Below, in pieces: positions 6,803 to 7,179 of a stretch of DNA of 7,179 nt; position 1 is the first letter of the stretch; every line of letters begins with the position of its first letter. This stretch comes from Ruminococcus sp. UBA3286 (GTDB lineage Bacteria > Bacillota > Clostridia > Oscillospirales > Ruminococcaceae). The notes below the pieces were generated by a model, which ran no database searches, was not told the origin of the DNA, and worked only from the letters and a program-made list of their open reading frames with translations. The DNA is taken from the NCBI GenBank assembly GCA_002362135.1, contig DETO01000029.1, positions 1 through 7,179 of the forward strand, read 5' to 3'. Both the position numbers and the translations under genes were made by a program.

Positions 6803-6811
6803 GTTTATAAT
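6783..6811 (+). promoter_or_regulatory. Consensus sigma-A promoter for rpsL (str operon)
   Basis: TTGACA (6783-6788) and TATAAT (6806-6811) are 17 bases apart, again a perfect match, as expected for a highly expressed ribosomal operon. The spacer is mostly the T-tract of the upstream terminator. Transcription should begin near 6818, giving a leader of about 54 bases. The leader has a short dyad TACAA-G-TTGTA (6826-6836), but no structure I can tie to known ribosomal-protein autoregulation. Confidence 0.9.
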
Positions 6812-6871
6812 ATATTGGTATGCTGTACAAGTTGTATATGTATATGCAAATTTTGAAAAAGGAGGAAGATT

Positions 6872-7179
6872 ATGCCTACATTTAATCAGTTGGTTCGCAA
6901 GGGAAGAAAGGATCTCGAGACTAAGTCTACCGCTCCTGCTCTCCAGAAAGGCTACAATGCTAAGAAGAAGGTTCAGATCAACCAGAGCTCACCTCAGAAG
7001 AGAGGCGTTTGCACAGCGGTAAGAACTGCTACGCCTAAGAAGCCTAACTCGGCTATGAGAAAGATCGCAAGAGTTAAGCTCACAAACGGCTACGAGGTAA
7101 CTTCTTATATCCCCGGTATCGGTCACAACCTTCAGGAACACAGCGTTGTTCTCATCAGAGGCGGACGTGTTAAGGACCT
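6872..7179 (+). CDS. rpsL: 30S ribosomal protein S12, C-terminus cut by the window edge
   Basis: S12 lies at the decoding centre of the small ribosomal subunit. The first 102 codons are present, plus two bases; some 35-40 residues are missing compared with Bacillota S12. Recognisable segments are MPTFNQLVRKGRK at the start, SSPQKRGVCT (39-48), TPKKPNSAMRK (54-64), YIPGIGHNLQEHSVVLIRGG (79-98) and RVKD (99-102). The N-terminal insertion relative to E. coli (offset 13) is a Bacillota trait. Lysines K56 and K101, matching E. coli K42 and K87 (mature numbering), are wild type, so the usual streptomycin-resistance changes are absent. D102 corresponds to the aspartate that RimO modifies in E. coli. 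AAAGGAGG ends six bases before the ATG. Codons such as AAG and CTC are favoured over those in neighbouring genes, consistent with high expression. Confidence 0.98.
   Translation, partial: MPTFNQLVRKGRKDLETKSTAPALQKGYNAKKKVQINQSSPQKRGVCTAVRTATPKKPNSAMRKIARVKLTNGYEVTSYIPGIGHNLQEHSVVLIRGGRVKD

Noticed and set aside
6826..6836. Dyad TACAA-G-TTGTA in the rpsL leader as an operator
   Set aside because: Five-base arms in AT-rich sequence are likely by chance, and no known regulator of str operons has this site.
6783..7022. A TTG-started plus-strand frame of 79 codons across the rpsL start
   Set aside because: It starts inside the -35 hexamer, before the predicted transcript begins, and runs out of frame through rpsL. 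It cannot be a real gene.
6872..7179. Possible streptomycin-resistance form of S12
   Set aside because: The positions matching E. coli K42 and K87 are both lysine (K56, K101), so this is the normal form in the part visible.

Overview
The window reads as an ordinary chromosomal segment of a Gram-positive, Clostridia-type bacterium. The evidence is as follows. The first gene is a DUF4317-type protein, a family I know from Clostridia. The S12 protein has the roughly 13-residue N-terminal insertion typical of Bacillota. Strong AGGAGG ribosome binding sites and AT-rich sigma-A promoters sit between moderately GC-rich genes. Isoprenoids come from the MEP pathway. A Ruminococcus/Oscillospiraceae-like source is my best guess, but it is an inference and was not tested by any search. 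All seven genes are on the + strand and coding density is high; no gene-free stretch reaches 300 bases. I see no mobile element, tRNA, rRNA, CRISPR array or sign of recent transfer.

Layout. (1) 1-2509: an extended -10 promoter at the left edge, then a DUF4317 protein (61-1191) followed after one base by a CLC-type anion channel/exchanger (1193-2509), probably translationally coupled. (2) 2534-3791: a consensus promoter and ispD-ispF, overlapping by 4 bases (ATGA), encoding two steps of the MEP isoprenoid pathway. (3) 3801-6684: a second consensus promoter and trkA-trkH, the NAD-binding gating ring and the membrane pore of a Trk potassium uptake system. (4) 6685-6811: a 3' region with an inverted repeat and then an intrinsic-terminator-like hairpin, whose 3' arm and T-tract also form the -35 and spacer of a third consensus promoter. 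(5) 6872-7179: the start of rpsL (ribosomal protein S12), cut by the window edge; the str operon normally continues beyond it.

How the genes fit together. CLC and Trk are both ion-homeostasis modules (anion/proton and potassium), while ispDF and rpsL are housekeeping genes with their own promoters. I see no multi-gene arrangement that demands a new system. The points worth a second look are the tight DUF4317-CLC pairing, the non-canonical CLC motifs, the terminator/promoter overlap in front of rpsL, and three separate TTGACA-N17-TATAAT promoters in about 4.3 kb.
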